Shown here: piece after piece, positions 1 to 7,408 of the stretch
How the letters are laid out: each line of letters begins with the position of its first letter
How positions within the stretch are numbered: position 1 is the first letter of the stretch
DNA from: Fibrobacteres bacterium CG2_30_45_31
GTDB lineage: Bacteria; Fibrobacterota; Fibrobacteria; Fibrobacterales; Fibrobacteraceae
Length of the DNA stretch: 16,284 bases
NCBI GenBank assembly: GCA_001873075.1
Contig: MNYL01000013.1
Coordinates: 1 to 16,284 of the forward strand
Direction of reading: 5' to 3'
Position numbers and translations under genes: made by a program
Notes under the pieces: model-generated
The model's database searches: none
What the model saw: the letters and a program-made list of their open reading frames with translations, nothing else
What the model was told of the DNA's origin: nothing

Positions 1-1097
1 TTTTCAGAATCTTCCTTATTCACCACATTGCCGCCTAAATCCAGCTGGGCGCCCAATTCCATTTCTTTTTTTGAGCGCATCGCATATATATCTCCCGAAC
101 GAAGTTCATCGACCGGAAGGAGCATGTTCGCTTTCATGCGAAAAAATTCAAATTCTTTTGGCCATTCTGTCCGATCTAAAGAGGCCATACTTCGAAAAAG
201 TGATATTTCACCAAAAGCCTGGAAATGGCGCAACCGAATGACCTGCCCCAACAAACCTTCTTTAAACGTTGGAGGCGGGGACAAAAAAAACGACAGCCCT
301 GTCATCAACCCACGAACCCCATAATTTTCTAATGCCGAACCTGAATAGCAAAGAATACAATCATCGGAAGCCGCAAGCGATTCAAGACTACGAATCAAAT
401 CTTCGGGAGGAATGGGCTGTTCTGCCATGGCCTTTTCTAGTACCACATCATCAAAGCGAGACGCAAATTCAACCGCTTCTTTGTAATACTTAGCGGCAAT
501 CGCCGCCGATGCTTTAGACGTAATTTTTTTCGCTTCTTCTCTGCCGTCTGCAGCATGAATCAGTCGCGTATTGCTGATAACATCAAGCACCGAAGTCATT
601 TTGCCTGAATCGTATTCTGGTACAGAAAGAAGCACGGGACGAACGCCCAACATTTCTTCCACATTAATTAAAATATCATCCAAAGAATAATCCGGGTTAT
701 CGAGCTTGTTGATGAAAATCAACGTACGAACGCCTCTCGAACGAAGCTTTTTCCATGCGGCAATCGTTTGCGTTTCCACACCGCTTGCAGCAGAAATAAC
801 GAGCACGGCGCCTTCTACAGCGGAAAGAGCCATATCTACTTCGGCACCAAAATCAACGTGTCCCGGGGTATCAATAAAATTAAACCACATTCCACGCCAT
901 TCAAAATGCGCAACACCGGATTCAATGGTAATGCCACGGTCCTTTTCTTCGGGCAAGTAGTCCATAGTCGCAAGGCCTTCTTCCACATTTCCTGGGCGAC
1001 GAATTTCCCCTGCCGTAAAGAGGATTCTTTCGGAGAGCGTCGTCTTGCCGGCATCAACGTGGGCAAGAATTGCGATATTGCGAACAGACTGAAGCAT
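1..1097 (-). CDS. EF-G-family translational GTPase (fusA-like), N-terminal part, cut by window edge
   Basis: The frame is open from an ATG at 1097 to base 1 (365 codons seen), so the C-terminus lies outside the window. An AAGG Shine-Dalgarno sits 6 bases before the ATG. The GTPase motifs are all visible: G1 AHVDAGKTT (residues 12-20), G2 RGITI (54-58, with the switch I Thr57), G3 DTPGH (76-80), G4 NKLD (130-133) and G5 SGSA (252-255). The G4-G5 distance of about 120 residues matches EF-G with its G' subdomain. A degenerate domain II follows (about 278-356), ending in a recognisable SGDIYAM turn. EF-G-family proteins act on the ribosome in the cytoplasm. The divergent domain II, and the position far from rpsG behind another operon, suggest a paralogue. 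The G2-G3 region (GITIESG) also recalls Tet(M)-type ribosomal protection proteins. Membership in the EF-G/Tet superfamily is nearly certain; the exact role is open. Confidence 0.88.
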   Translation of the reverse strand, partial: MLQSVRNIAILAHVDAGKTTLSERILFTAGEIRRPGNVEEGLATMDYLPEEKDRGITIESGVAHFEWRGMWFNFIDTPGHVDFGAEVDMALSAVEGAVLVISAASGVETQTIAAWKKLRSRGVRTLIFINKLDNPDYSLDDILINVEEMLGVRPVLLSVPEYDSGKMTSVLDVISNTRLIHAADGREEAKKITSKASAAIAAKYYKEAVEFASRFDDVVLEKAMAEQPIPPEDLIRSLESLAASDDCILCYSGSALENYGVRGLMTGLSFFLSPPPTFKEGLLGQVIRLRHFQAFGEISLFRSMASLDRTEWPKEFEFFRMKANMLLPVDELRSGDIYAMRSKKEMELGAQLDLGGNVVNKEDSE

Positions 1098-1197
1098 CTA
1101 GGACCTTATTTTGTAGGCACTTTGCGCCCGAGTAAATCAAAATATTTCAATTTCTGAATAGTGAACGTGAAGGGATGGGAACATAAAAAAACTGGCG

Positions 1198-1224
1198 CAA
1201 ATAATTTTTCTGCGTGATTGTCAA
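1198..1224 (-). promoter_or_regulatory. Possible promoter for the EF-G-like gene
   Basis: A perfect TTGACA -35 hexamer lies at 1219-1224 on the minus strand. The best -10 candidate is weak (TATTTG at 1198-1203, 15-base spacing, 3 of 6 matches to TATAAT). It sits in the 211-base gap between the importer terminator and the EF-G-like start, where a promoter is expected. The gap holds no other gene that I can recognise. Confidence 0.25.
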
Positions 1225-1308
1225 TAAATATGTGTAATTAGGATTATCATTATTGATACATCCTATAACGATCCAGTTCATTAACGTTCTCCCATTTTCT
1301 GAAGATAG

Positions 1309-1337
1309 AAAAAGGCCCCCGTTCATCGCGGAGGCCT
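1309..1337 (-). terminator. Intrinsic terminator of the ABC importer operon
   Basis: Read on the minus strand, GGCCTCCG (1336-1329) pairs with CGGGGGCC (1321-1314) across a 7-base loop, with one G-U pair. Further A-T closure is possible at the base. A run of five T follows directly (1313-1309). It begins 19 bases after the stop codon of the last importer gene. GC-rich stem plus U-tract is the standard Rho-independent form. Confidence 0.85.
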
Positions 1338-1355
1338 CTATTGTTTCAATGACTT

Positions 1356-2144
1356 TTAAGAATGCTTAATCCATTCGGCATTGTGAACTTCTGGAATATC
1401 GTCCAGTAACTTCAATGTATGCGGTTCCGTTGTGTTGTCAAGAACTTCTGCAGGAGTCCCCACATTCACCAGTTTACCTTCATGCATAATAAAGATACGG
1501 TCGCTCACATAGTTTGCAAGGCCAATATCATGCGTTACAAAAACAACAGTCATGTGAAGTTCTTGTTTAAGCTTCATGAGGTAATCTAGGATATTTGCAC
1601 GGACACAAGCATCCACCATGGATGTGGGCTCATCCGCAATCAAAACGCGAGGGCGAAGCGCAAAGATACGAGCAAGAAGCATACGTTGCATTTGACCACC
1701 CGAAAGTTCAAACGCATATTTATCTTCAATATCAGATGGTTTAACATTTACCGCCAACAACCCAGCATCCACACGAGCCTTCACTTCGGCTCTGGATGGC
1801 TTATTTTTCAAAATATTAAGAGAATCTTCCAACTGGGAACGAATGGTAAAAAACTGATTAAAGCAGCTAAACGGATCTTGAAAAACAAATTGGACTTCAT
1901 TCCAATGGGCCTTCAAATTCGTTATTTTTTTTCCACAATAAAGGAACTCACCGGTTGTTGGCGGATACAAACCGAGCATGATCTTTGCAAGCACGCTTTT
2001 GCCGCAACCAGAACCGCCGACAATAGTAACGATTTCTCCATCCTTAATCTCAAAGGAAACATCATCGACAGCCACTTTGGCCTTTTTTCCCATACCGAAT
2101 ATTTTAGATACGTTCTTTGCAGAAAAAATAATATCATTTGGCAT
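1356..2144 (-). CDS. ABC importer ATP-binding protein, OppF/DppF type
   Basis: This 262-residue nucleotide-binding subunit would power the importer encoded upstream, on the cytoplasmic face of the inner membrane. Visible motifs are Walker A GGSGCGKS (43-50), Q-loop Q89, an intact signature LSGGQ (147-151), Walker B VLIADE (167-172) and switch H205. EPTSMVDACVRANIL after Walker B resembles the SMVDASLR form that I associate with oligosaccharide-type Opp ATPases. The protein is shorter than usual OppF (about 300-330 residues): it ends soon after the degenerate helper EPHTLKLL and lacks the cysteine-rich C-terminal tail seen in its partner. The start is ATG 2144, preceded by GAGG at 7 bases. An in-frame GTG two codons upstream has no room for a ribosome site. 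The gene overlaps the preceding ATPase gene by 11 bases and is last in the operon. Confidence 0.93.
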   Translation of the reverse strand: MPNDIIFSAKNVSKIFGMGKKAKVAVDDVSFEIKDGEIVTIVGGSGCGKSVLAKIMLGLYPPTTGEFLYCGKKITNLKAHWNEVQFVFQDPFSCFNQFFTIRSQLEDSLNILKNKPSRAEVKARVDAGLLAVNVKPSDIEDKYAFELSGGQMQRMLLARIFALRPRVLIADEPTSMVDACVRANILDYLMKLKQELHMTVVFVTHDIGLANYVSDRIFIMHEGKLVNVGTPAEVLDNTTEPHTLKLLDDIPEVHNAEWIKHS

Positions 2145-3120
2145 AATCACACCTCACGAGGCGGTCACCCACCATTCGGATACTTTGAGTGTTTTTCTTG
2201 CAATCAGGGCAAGCACGGGTGCAACGTTCCGCAAAACGGCACCCCACAATTGTTTGATTTAAGCTAGGAGGAGCGCCTTCAATCGCTACTGGTTTACGCG
2301 AACGCTGGCTACTTTCAGAACTCAGCATGGCTCCCATCAAAGCTTGAGTGTACGGATGCCGAGGGTCTTTAACCACCTGTTCCGCCGTACCCATTTCCAC
2401 AAATTCGCCTGCATACATAATGGCAATATTATCAGCCACATGATAAAGCAAGGGAAGTTCATGAGTAATAAAAATCATTGTCGAGAAAATACCTTTCTCC
2501 AACAGATCAAAGATCATTTTGATGACTTCTTTCTGCGTTGAAACATCAAGTGCAGAAGTCGGTTCATCAGCAATCACCATGCGGGGATTCAAGAGCGTAG
2601 AGATACCAATCACAGAGCGCTGGCGTTCACCCGCAGTAAGCTGAATCGGGTAAGAATTCAACACCCGCTGTGTGTCCATGCCGAACAGATCGAAACGTTC
2701 GCAAAGGCGTTGGTAGATCTCTTTGGCAGAGGAAGGACTTCCCTGTTTTTGGTGGGCGGCAATCACATCAGCAGCAATATCCTTGATCTTACGCACAGGA
2801 TTTAATGCGTTAAAAGCCCCCTGTGGGATCATCGATATTTTTTGAGCAAGTACATTAGAACGAATATCGCTTTCGCTACGGTTCATGAGCGATTCTCCAC
2901 TCACCCGCACATCCCCACTCGTGGGGTACAACGGAGGAATGCACATCCCCATAAGACCGCTCACTAATGTCGATTTTCCGCACCCAGATTCCCCGGCAAT
3001 GCCAAGAATCTCGCCTTGCTTCATAGAGAAGGAAACATCCGTAACCGCGTGAACTTTCTCTCCAAAACGAGTCAGGTAATGAAGACTGAGATGATCTACT
3101 TCAAATATTTTTTCTGACAT
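2134..3120 (-). CDS. ABC importer ATP-binding protein, OppD/DppD type
   Basis: This 328-residue ATPase is the partner of the downstream OppF-type protein. Walker A is GESGCGKS (43-50), the Q-loop glutamine is Q100, Walker B is MVIADE (181-186) followed by PTSALD, and the switch histidine is H220. The signature is degenerate: LTAGER (161-166) in place of LSGGxx. The C-terminus has the HPYTQALM motif of the oligopeptide-transporter ATPase tail, then a cysteine cluster C294-x5-C300-x3-C304-x2-C307. Such C-terminal cysteines bind an iron-sulfur cluster in some OppD proteins; that this one does is inference. I chose ATG 3120, which has AAAGGG 6 bases upstream and lies 10 bases after the permease stop. 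An upstream in-frame start at 3159 would overlap the permease gene and add 13 residues (MSLIRGCASKGFL) unlike the family. Confidence 0.93.
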   Translation of the reverse strand: MSEKIFEVDHLSLHYLTRFGEKVHAVTDVSFSMKQGEILGIAGESGCGKSTLVSGLMGMCIPPLYPTSGDVRVSGESLMNRSESDIRSNVLAQKISMIPQGAFNALNPVRKIKDIAADVIAAHQKQGSPSSAKEIYQRLCERFDLFGMDTQRVLNSYPIQLTAGERQRSVIGISTLLNPRMVIADEPTSALDVSTQKEVIKMIFDLLEKGIFSTMIFITHELPLLYHVADNIAIMYAGEFVEMGTAEQVVKDPRHPYTQALMGAMLSSESSQRSRKPVAIEGAPPSLNQTIVGCRFAERCTRACPDCKKNTQSIRMVGDRLVRCDYAK

Positions 3121-3130
3121 AAGAAACCCT

Positions 3131-3973
3131 TTACTTGCGCAACCGCGGATTAAAGACACCTTCCATAGACGTATTAATCAGATAAAGAGCAAACACGGTA
3201 AGAGTAATAATGATCGTTGCCGGAAGGAACGCCATCCAAATACCATCACTCAAAGCACCATTATCTTTTGCCTGATTTAGAATAATTCCAAGAGAGGTTG
3301 AATCCAAAGGACCAAGACCAATCATGGAAATGGAAGCCTCTGAAAGAATCCCAGTAGACACTTGCATGATAAAAACCATGAACACATAAGAAAGAAGGTA
3401 GGGCAACACATGTTTAATCACAATGGTAAAAGAACTTGCACCATTGATCTTGGCAAGAGCAATATGATCTCGGCTACGCAGTGAAGATGCTTGAGCGCGA
3501 ACACCACGTGCAGACCAACTCCAAGTTGTGCAACCAATAATCAAACCGATGAGAGTTAACGAACGGCCATCTTTTACCGCAGAGCTAATGAGGATAAGAA
3601 TCACAAAAGAGGGAATCACAATAAACAAGTTCGTTCCCACATTGAGGATTTCATCAACCCATCCACCACGGAAACCACCGAACAGACCAATCAAAACACC
3701 TACGGTTGTCGCAATAATACCCGACACAAAGCCCACATATAAGGAGGACCGAAGACCACTAATCAGAAGAGACATATAATCTCGACCCAAGTGATCTGTG
3801 CCAAGGATATGATCCGCCCCTGATGGTGCATAAGGGCCGGCAACCACATCCCGAGTCAAAGTGTCAACACTGTATAAAAGCGGTCCAAAGAAGGCAATGA
3901 TCAGCGTCAAAAGAAACAATCCGATTCCCACGACAAACATGGGGGACTTGAGAAGATTCTTAAGTAATTTCAT
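3131..3973 (-). CDS. ABC importer permease, OppC/DppC type
   Basis: This 280-residue inner-membrane permease of the binding-protein-dependent type has the usual OppC length. A first membrane helix lies at about 12-34, followed by the family hallmark HILGTDHLGRDY (55-66). Further helices lie near 76-100, 114-134, 192-218 and 249-271. The cytoplasmic EAA loop that contacts the ATPases is at about 170-191 (IALAKINGAS through KHVLP). The segments TWSWSARGVRAQ (150-161) and LINTSMEGVFNPRLR near the end resemble the OppC branch found with oligosaccharide-binding proteins more than classical dipeptide permeases. Its ATG shares one base with the stop codon of the preceding permease (TAATG), and its GGGAGG ribosome site lies inside that gene's 3' end. 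This implies translational coupling and matched amounts of the two permeases. Confidence 0.94.
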   Translation of the reverse strand: MKLLKNLLKSPMFVVGIGLFLLTLIIAFFGPLLYSVDTLTRDVVAGPYAPSGADHILGTDHLGRDYMSLLISGLRSSLYVGFVSGIIATTVGVLIGLFGGFRGGWVDEILNVGTNLFIVIPSFVILILISSAVKDGRSLTLIGLIIGCTTWSWSARGVRAQASSLRSRDHIALAKINGASSFTIVIKHVLPYLLSYVFMVFIMQVSTGILSEASISMIGLGPLDSTSLGIILNQAKDNGALSDGIWMAFLPATIIITLTVFALYLINTSMEGVFNPRLRK

Positions 3974-5379
3974 TATTTACCTCCCACCTGAATGCCAGCT
4001 TTAACACGCGGGTCACAGAGGGCAATCAAAATATCAACGGAGAAATTCGCCACAAGCACGCAGATGGAAATCATCAACGTACAACCTTGAATGGTCGCAT
4101 AGTCATTCTGCTGAATCGCAGTGAGCATCGCCATCCCAAGACCTGGATAGGAGAAGATCATTTCAGTAATCAGCGCTCCTCCTACCATAGCACCCAAAGA
4201 CTGAGCAAGACCCGTAAGCTGTGGCAACATCGCATTACGGAATATGTAACTCACAATTTTTCCTTCACGAAGTCCCATCCACTTTGCATACTTCATGTAA
4301 TCCGTACCCAACTCATAGATACTCATAGAGCGCATACCCGTTGCTTGACCGCTCAAGAGAATCGGGAAAATGGAGAAGAACGGCAGAATATAGTGAAGCC
4401 CCACAGACTTGTAGAATTCCCATGAGAAACTAGGCACTTGGTCAAAACCGTAGGCCCCCATCGCAGGGAGCCAACCCAGCGAAATGGAAAATGCAGCGAC
4501 CAAAAGCATACCGAACACAAAGAAAGGAATACCATTGAGAAGCATGGCCAATGGGAAAAAGACCTTATCGAAAATGCCCCGCTTGTAAGCCGCGATCGCG
4601 CCGAGCAAATTACCTACAATCCATCCCAGCATTAATGTCGGAAACTGAATAGCAAGAGTCCAGGGCAAGCTTTCCTTGATAATTTCTATAACCGGCTTTG
4701 GATACTGACTATAAGAAAGACCAAGATCTCCATGAAAAATATTTTTGATATAAGCAAAAAATTGAACGACCGATGAAGAAAGAACTGGCTCTTCTTTAAG
4801 TACAGGATTTCCATTTTCTAATACTGGTGTTGTAGAATAAACTACAGAACCTTTTTCAATATGAATAATTTTCTTTACCATAACAGGTTGCATCACATTT
4901 TTCATGACAGGAACACCAGCACTATCCAGTATCGGTTTTCCTGCGCTGTCAGAAGCAGCTTCTTTCATCACCGCTCCAGAGGCGTCCAGTTTCGGTTCAA
5001 AGATTCCAACCGTATCGTTTACAACACTGTCTGCACCCGCACTGTCTTTAATTTTCCTTTCCGTTACTTTAATCGCCGGAACAAAAGCCTCTTTCAAATA
5101 GGCCTCGCCCTTTTCATTCAGAGCGCATTCATAGCCAACAGTGTCATAAGTACGAGTACTAAGCTCTGCCATACCAAAAGACGCCAACAAAGAGGCTTTC
5201 TTTTGTTTTGCTTCTTCTTGGGATAGACCTTGTGCCGCCTTACCCATGATAATGTCCACTGGATTATTATCACCCAAGCGAGGCAAAGCAAAGTTAATGA
5301 CTATAGCCGCAATGAACGTCAGGAAATACCAGAGCCCCTTTTGTAGGACATAAAGTATAGTTGGATACTGTTTAAGCAT
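3973..5379 (-). CDS. ABC importer permease, OppB/DppB type, with large periplasmic insertion
   Basis: The protein has 468 residues, whereas OppB/DppB proteins usually have about 305-340. The N-terminal helix (about 14-31) is followed by the family-like NFALPRL and NPVD motifs. The core resumes at VVQFFAYIKNIFHGDLG (204-220), with helices near 240-264, 272-300, 328-346, 388-410 and 432-454. The EAA loop lies at about 360-386 (DYMKYAKWMGLREG through NAMLP). The extra length is an insertion of about residues 73-203 between helix 1 and helix 2, a loop that faces the periplasm in this family. It holds degenerate repeats of the form DSAGxPVMK (at D112, D132, D144, D152) and several PVL/PVM strands. 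The ATG has AAGGA 6 bases upstream, overlapping the TAA of the preceding gene, 9 bases away. The frame is continuous, so the insertion does not look like a frameshift product. Confidence 0.93.
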   Translation of the reverse strand: MLKQYPTILYVLQKGLWYFLTFIAAIVINFALPRLGDNNPVDIIMGKAAQGLSQEEAKQKKASLLASFGMAELSTRTYDTVGYECALNEKGEAYLKEAFVPAIKVTERKIKDSAGADSVVNDTVGIFEPKLDASGAVMKEAASDSAGKPILDSAGVPVMKNVMQPVMVKKIIHIEKGSVVYSTTPVLENGNPVLKEEPVLSSSVVQFFAYIKNIFHGDLGLSYSQYPKPVIEIIKESLPWTLAIQFPTLMLGWIVGNLLGAIAAYKRGIFDKVFFPLAMLLNGIPFFVFGMLLVAAFSISLGWLPAMGAYGFDQVPSFSWEFYKSVGLHYILPFFSIFPILLSGQATGMRSMSIYELGTDYMKYAKWMGLREGKIVSYIFRNAMLPQLTGLAQSLGAMVGGALITEMIFSYPGLGMAMLTAIQQNDYATIQGCTLMISICVLVANFSVDILIALCDPRVKAGIQVGGK

Positions 5380-5388
5380 GAGGAGTCC

Positions 5389-7224
5389 TTATTTTGTGAG
5401 CTGAAGATTCCAAAGAATCTTGGTTCCGGAAGCAACCCAAGGAAGCTGAGGAGGTGCATATGGATTTTTCTCGTCCGGCCAATTGGTCCAGACACGATCA
5501 CTAAACTCGTAGAATTGCTCAGGAAGGTACGTCAAAGGGATAGCAGGCTGATCTTCCATAAAAATCCGATTAAGTTCACGATAGGCGGACGTTAAAGCGT
5601 CTTTATCTGTTATCAAAGGAATTGCAGTCATCAAGCTATCCACTTCTGGACGATATTCTGGGGAGCCCGGCCTGTTGTAACGACCAATATTGGTACCTGC
5701 CCATTCCCCGAGCGGCCGCCAATCCTTAGAAGACATAACAGCCTCAAAACGGCTCCAAGGCAATGATGGAGAAACATCAGCCACAGGTTTGTCCATAATC
5801 AAATCAAAATTGCCAGTTCCTCTGGCTGGCCAATACTGGCCACCGTCCACAAATCCTTCACGAACATCAATACCCGCTTTGCGCATTCCTTCAACGGCAA
5901 TCGTCACAATGGCTTCCCAATCGGTCCAACCTGCAGGGGACGTAATAAATAGCGTAGGGAGTTTCTTTCCATTCTTTTCCATATGGGAAAGTGACCCATC
6001 TTCATTGAATACGGAAGTATAACCCGCACTCGCAAGCATTTTCTTCACCGTTTCAAGCCGCTCTGCATCGCGAAGAGAAAAATTAAGCCCATATTTTTGA
6101 CAATCTTCCTCATTGATATAACCACCTTCAAGAGAAGTGGGCATAATCAACCCAGGTTTTATTTCTGATGTGTAATTAGAAACTGCAAACATACGAATAG
6201 CGACATAGTCAATAGCAGTGGCCATGGCACGTCTGAAGACCTTATCATTCAGAGGTTCTTTCATCGTATTGACAATCATCATTGGCATAGCTCCAGGAAC
6301 AAAGTAGGGAGCTTTTTCATACCAAGTGCGAACACCTGCCGCGCGTTTATAAGCAATCCGCGGAATAAAACTCATTGAGGCATCCAAAGACCCATTACGC
6401 ATCGCGATCACGCTATGGTCATTGCTTTTATAAATTGGATGAACAATGTATTTGGGCGCAGGAAGTTTTCCACCGTGGAGAGCTTCATTTCCCCAATAGT
6501 CATCTCGGCGAACGAGAATGATTTTCGAAGCAGAATAACTTTGAAGATTATAAGGGCCAGAAACAACTTCAGCCTTATCCATCATCAACTTTTTGACCTC
6601 ATCCAAAGAATTTCCATTTTCAGCAAGGAGCTTTGTGAAAACATGCGCAGGAACAATGCGAATCGATTGAAGGACATCGCGGACACTCAACGGATTATTG
6701 CGCTTAGTTTTCGCCACCATAAAGGAAAGACGCTCAGTCGGAACTCCATTAACATCCACAGTATCTACATGAATAGCAGAAATCTGTTCCAACGCATAAC
6801 TGGTCACAGCACCCTGATAGTTATTTCCCAATTCAAAGATGAATTTAACATCCACTGAAGTGACCGGTTTTCCATCACTCCATTTGGCCTTCGGATTCAA
6901 ATCCACAACAATGCTGTCATTATTAGACAATGAGTCCATCAAAGAACCCAGAAGTGGTTCAAAGGCACCGTTGAGCGTATTGTAAGTGATCAAAGGTTCA
7001 TACATCAAGTTAAAGCGACCACCTACCGGCCATGCAGCCATCCAACTTTCAGCAAGAGGGTTAAAAGTTGAAGGGGTTCCCCACTGTTGTCCTGATAGAT
7101 AAAGAGTTTCTTCGCGCGGAAGAGCACTCTCGGAAGTCGTGGTTTGTTGCTCACAACCAACCAAAAACGTTAGAAACGCCGGGATTACAAAAGCACTCCG
7201 GGCTATCGTTTTGAGACCAATCAT
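5389..7224 (-). CDS. Extracytoplasmic solute-binding lipoprotein, family 5 (OppA-like), possibly oligosaccharide-specific
   Basis: This 611-residue protein is the first gene of the importer operon and would capture the substrate outside the inner membrane. It starts with a signal peptide (residues 1-23) ending in the lipobox LVGC, so Cys24 should be lipidated; Glu at +2 does not give an Asp-type retention signal. The mature part has the family 5 signature MYEPLITYNTLNGAFEPLL (74-92) and a typical C-terminal ending (IFMEDQPAIPLTYLPEQF). The opening block LSGQQWGTPSTFNPL (43-57) resembles cello-oligosaccharide-binding members such as those of Thermotoga, more than OppA/DppA peptide binders. That resemblance is from memory and unverified. 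The start has GAGGA 4 bases upstream. The next gene follows after 9 bases. Annotation pipelines would probably call it a peptide-binding protein. Confidence 0.92.
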   Translation of the reverse strand: MIGLKTIARSAFVIPAFLTFLVGCEQQTTTSESALPREETLYLSGQQWGTPSTFNPLAESWMAAWPVGGRFNLMYEPLITYNTLNGAFEPLLGSLMDSLSNNDSIVVDLNPKAKWSDGKPVTSVDVKFIFELGNNYQGAVTSYALEQISAIHVDTVDVNGVPTERLSFMVAKTKRNNPLSVRDVLQSIRIVPAHVFTKLLAENGNSLDEVKKLMMDKAEVVSGPYNLQSYSASKIILVRRDDYWGNEALHGGKLPAPKYIVHPIYKSNDHSVIAMRNGSLDASMSFIPRIAYKRAAGVRTWYEKAPYFVPGAMPMMIVNTMKEPLNDKVFRRAMATAIDYVAIRMFAVSNYTSEIKPGLIMPTSLEGGYINEEDCQKYGLNFSLRDAERLETVKKMLASAGYTSVFNEDGSLSHMEKNGKKLPTLFITSPAGWTDWEAIVTIAVEGMRKAGIDVREGFVDGGQYWPARGTGNFDLIMDKPVADVSPSLPWSRFEAVMSSKDWRPLGEWAGTNIGRYNRPGSPEYRPEVDSLMTAIPLITDKDALTSAYRELNRIFMEDQPAIPLTYLPEQFYEFSDRVWTNWPDEKNPYAPPQLPWVASGTKILWNLQLTK

Positions 7225-7277
7225 TGTATCCTCTTATTTGGAGTCTGCACAGGAAAGCTCCGATAAAAAACATTGCT

Positions 7278-7320
7278 AATATACTTTAATGTGTAATAAA
7301 GCGTATTGGCTTATTCCAAT
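7278..7320 (-). promoter_or_regulatory. Possible importer operon promoter with inverted repeat
   Basis: A TATATT hexamer (7278-7283, minus strand) is a plausible -10 box 53 bases before the binding-protein ATG. At 16-18 bases spacing there is no recognisable -35 box. Instead an inverted repeat ATTGG-N6-CCAAT (7305-7320) overlaps the expected -35 position. This would suit an activator- or repressor-controlled promoter, but such short repeats also occur by chance in AT-rich DNA. Confidence 0.3.
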
Positions 7321-7354
7321 TTCGATTATCAAATTTAACTTACTTTTTAAAATT

Positions 7355-7387
7355 AAAAAACCTCATTCCTAGGAATGAGGTTTTTTT
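7355..7387 (-). terminator. Intrinsic terminator of eno (bidirectional in form)
   Basis: A perfect 20-base palindrome (7361-7380; arms CCTCATTCCT and AGGAATGAGG) is flanked by six A on the left and seven T on the right. On the minus strand it gives a hairpin followed by six T, beginning 22 bases after the eno stop codon. It is symmetrical and could act in both directions, although no plus-strand gene approaches it. It separates eno from the importer operon. Confidence 0.88.
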
Positions 7388-7408
7388 CACAAAATTTTTC
7401 TTAGACAG

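Noticed and set aside
1098..1308. Small RNA, riboswitch or small gene in the gap before the EF-G-like gene
   Set aside because: No conserved riboswitch-like structure, no strong hairpin other than the importer terminator, and no minus-strand frame with a ribosome site were seen.
2145..2150. GTG start at 2150 for the OppF-type ATPase
   Set aside because: It leaves only about one base between the GAGG ribosome site and the start codon; ATG 2144 has proper spacing.
3121..3159. Longer N-terminus for the OppD-type ATPase starting at 3159
   Set aside because: The 13 extra residues overlap the end of the permease gene and do not resemble the family; ATG 3120 has a good ribosome site.
3973..5379. 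Frameshift or gene fusion as the reason for the long OppB-type permease
   Set aside because: The frame is continuous, both flanks of the insertion align with normal OppB blocks in the same frame, and the insertion is hydrophilic and repeat-like rather than a second known domain.
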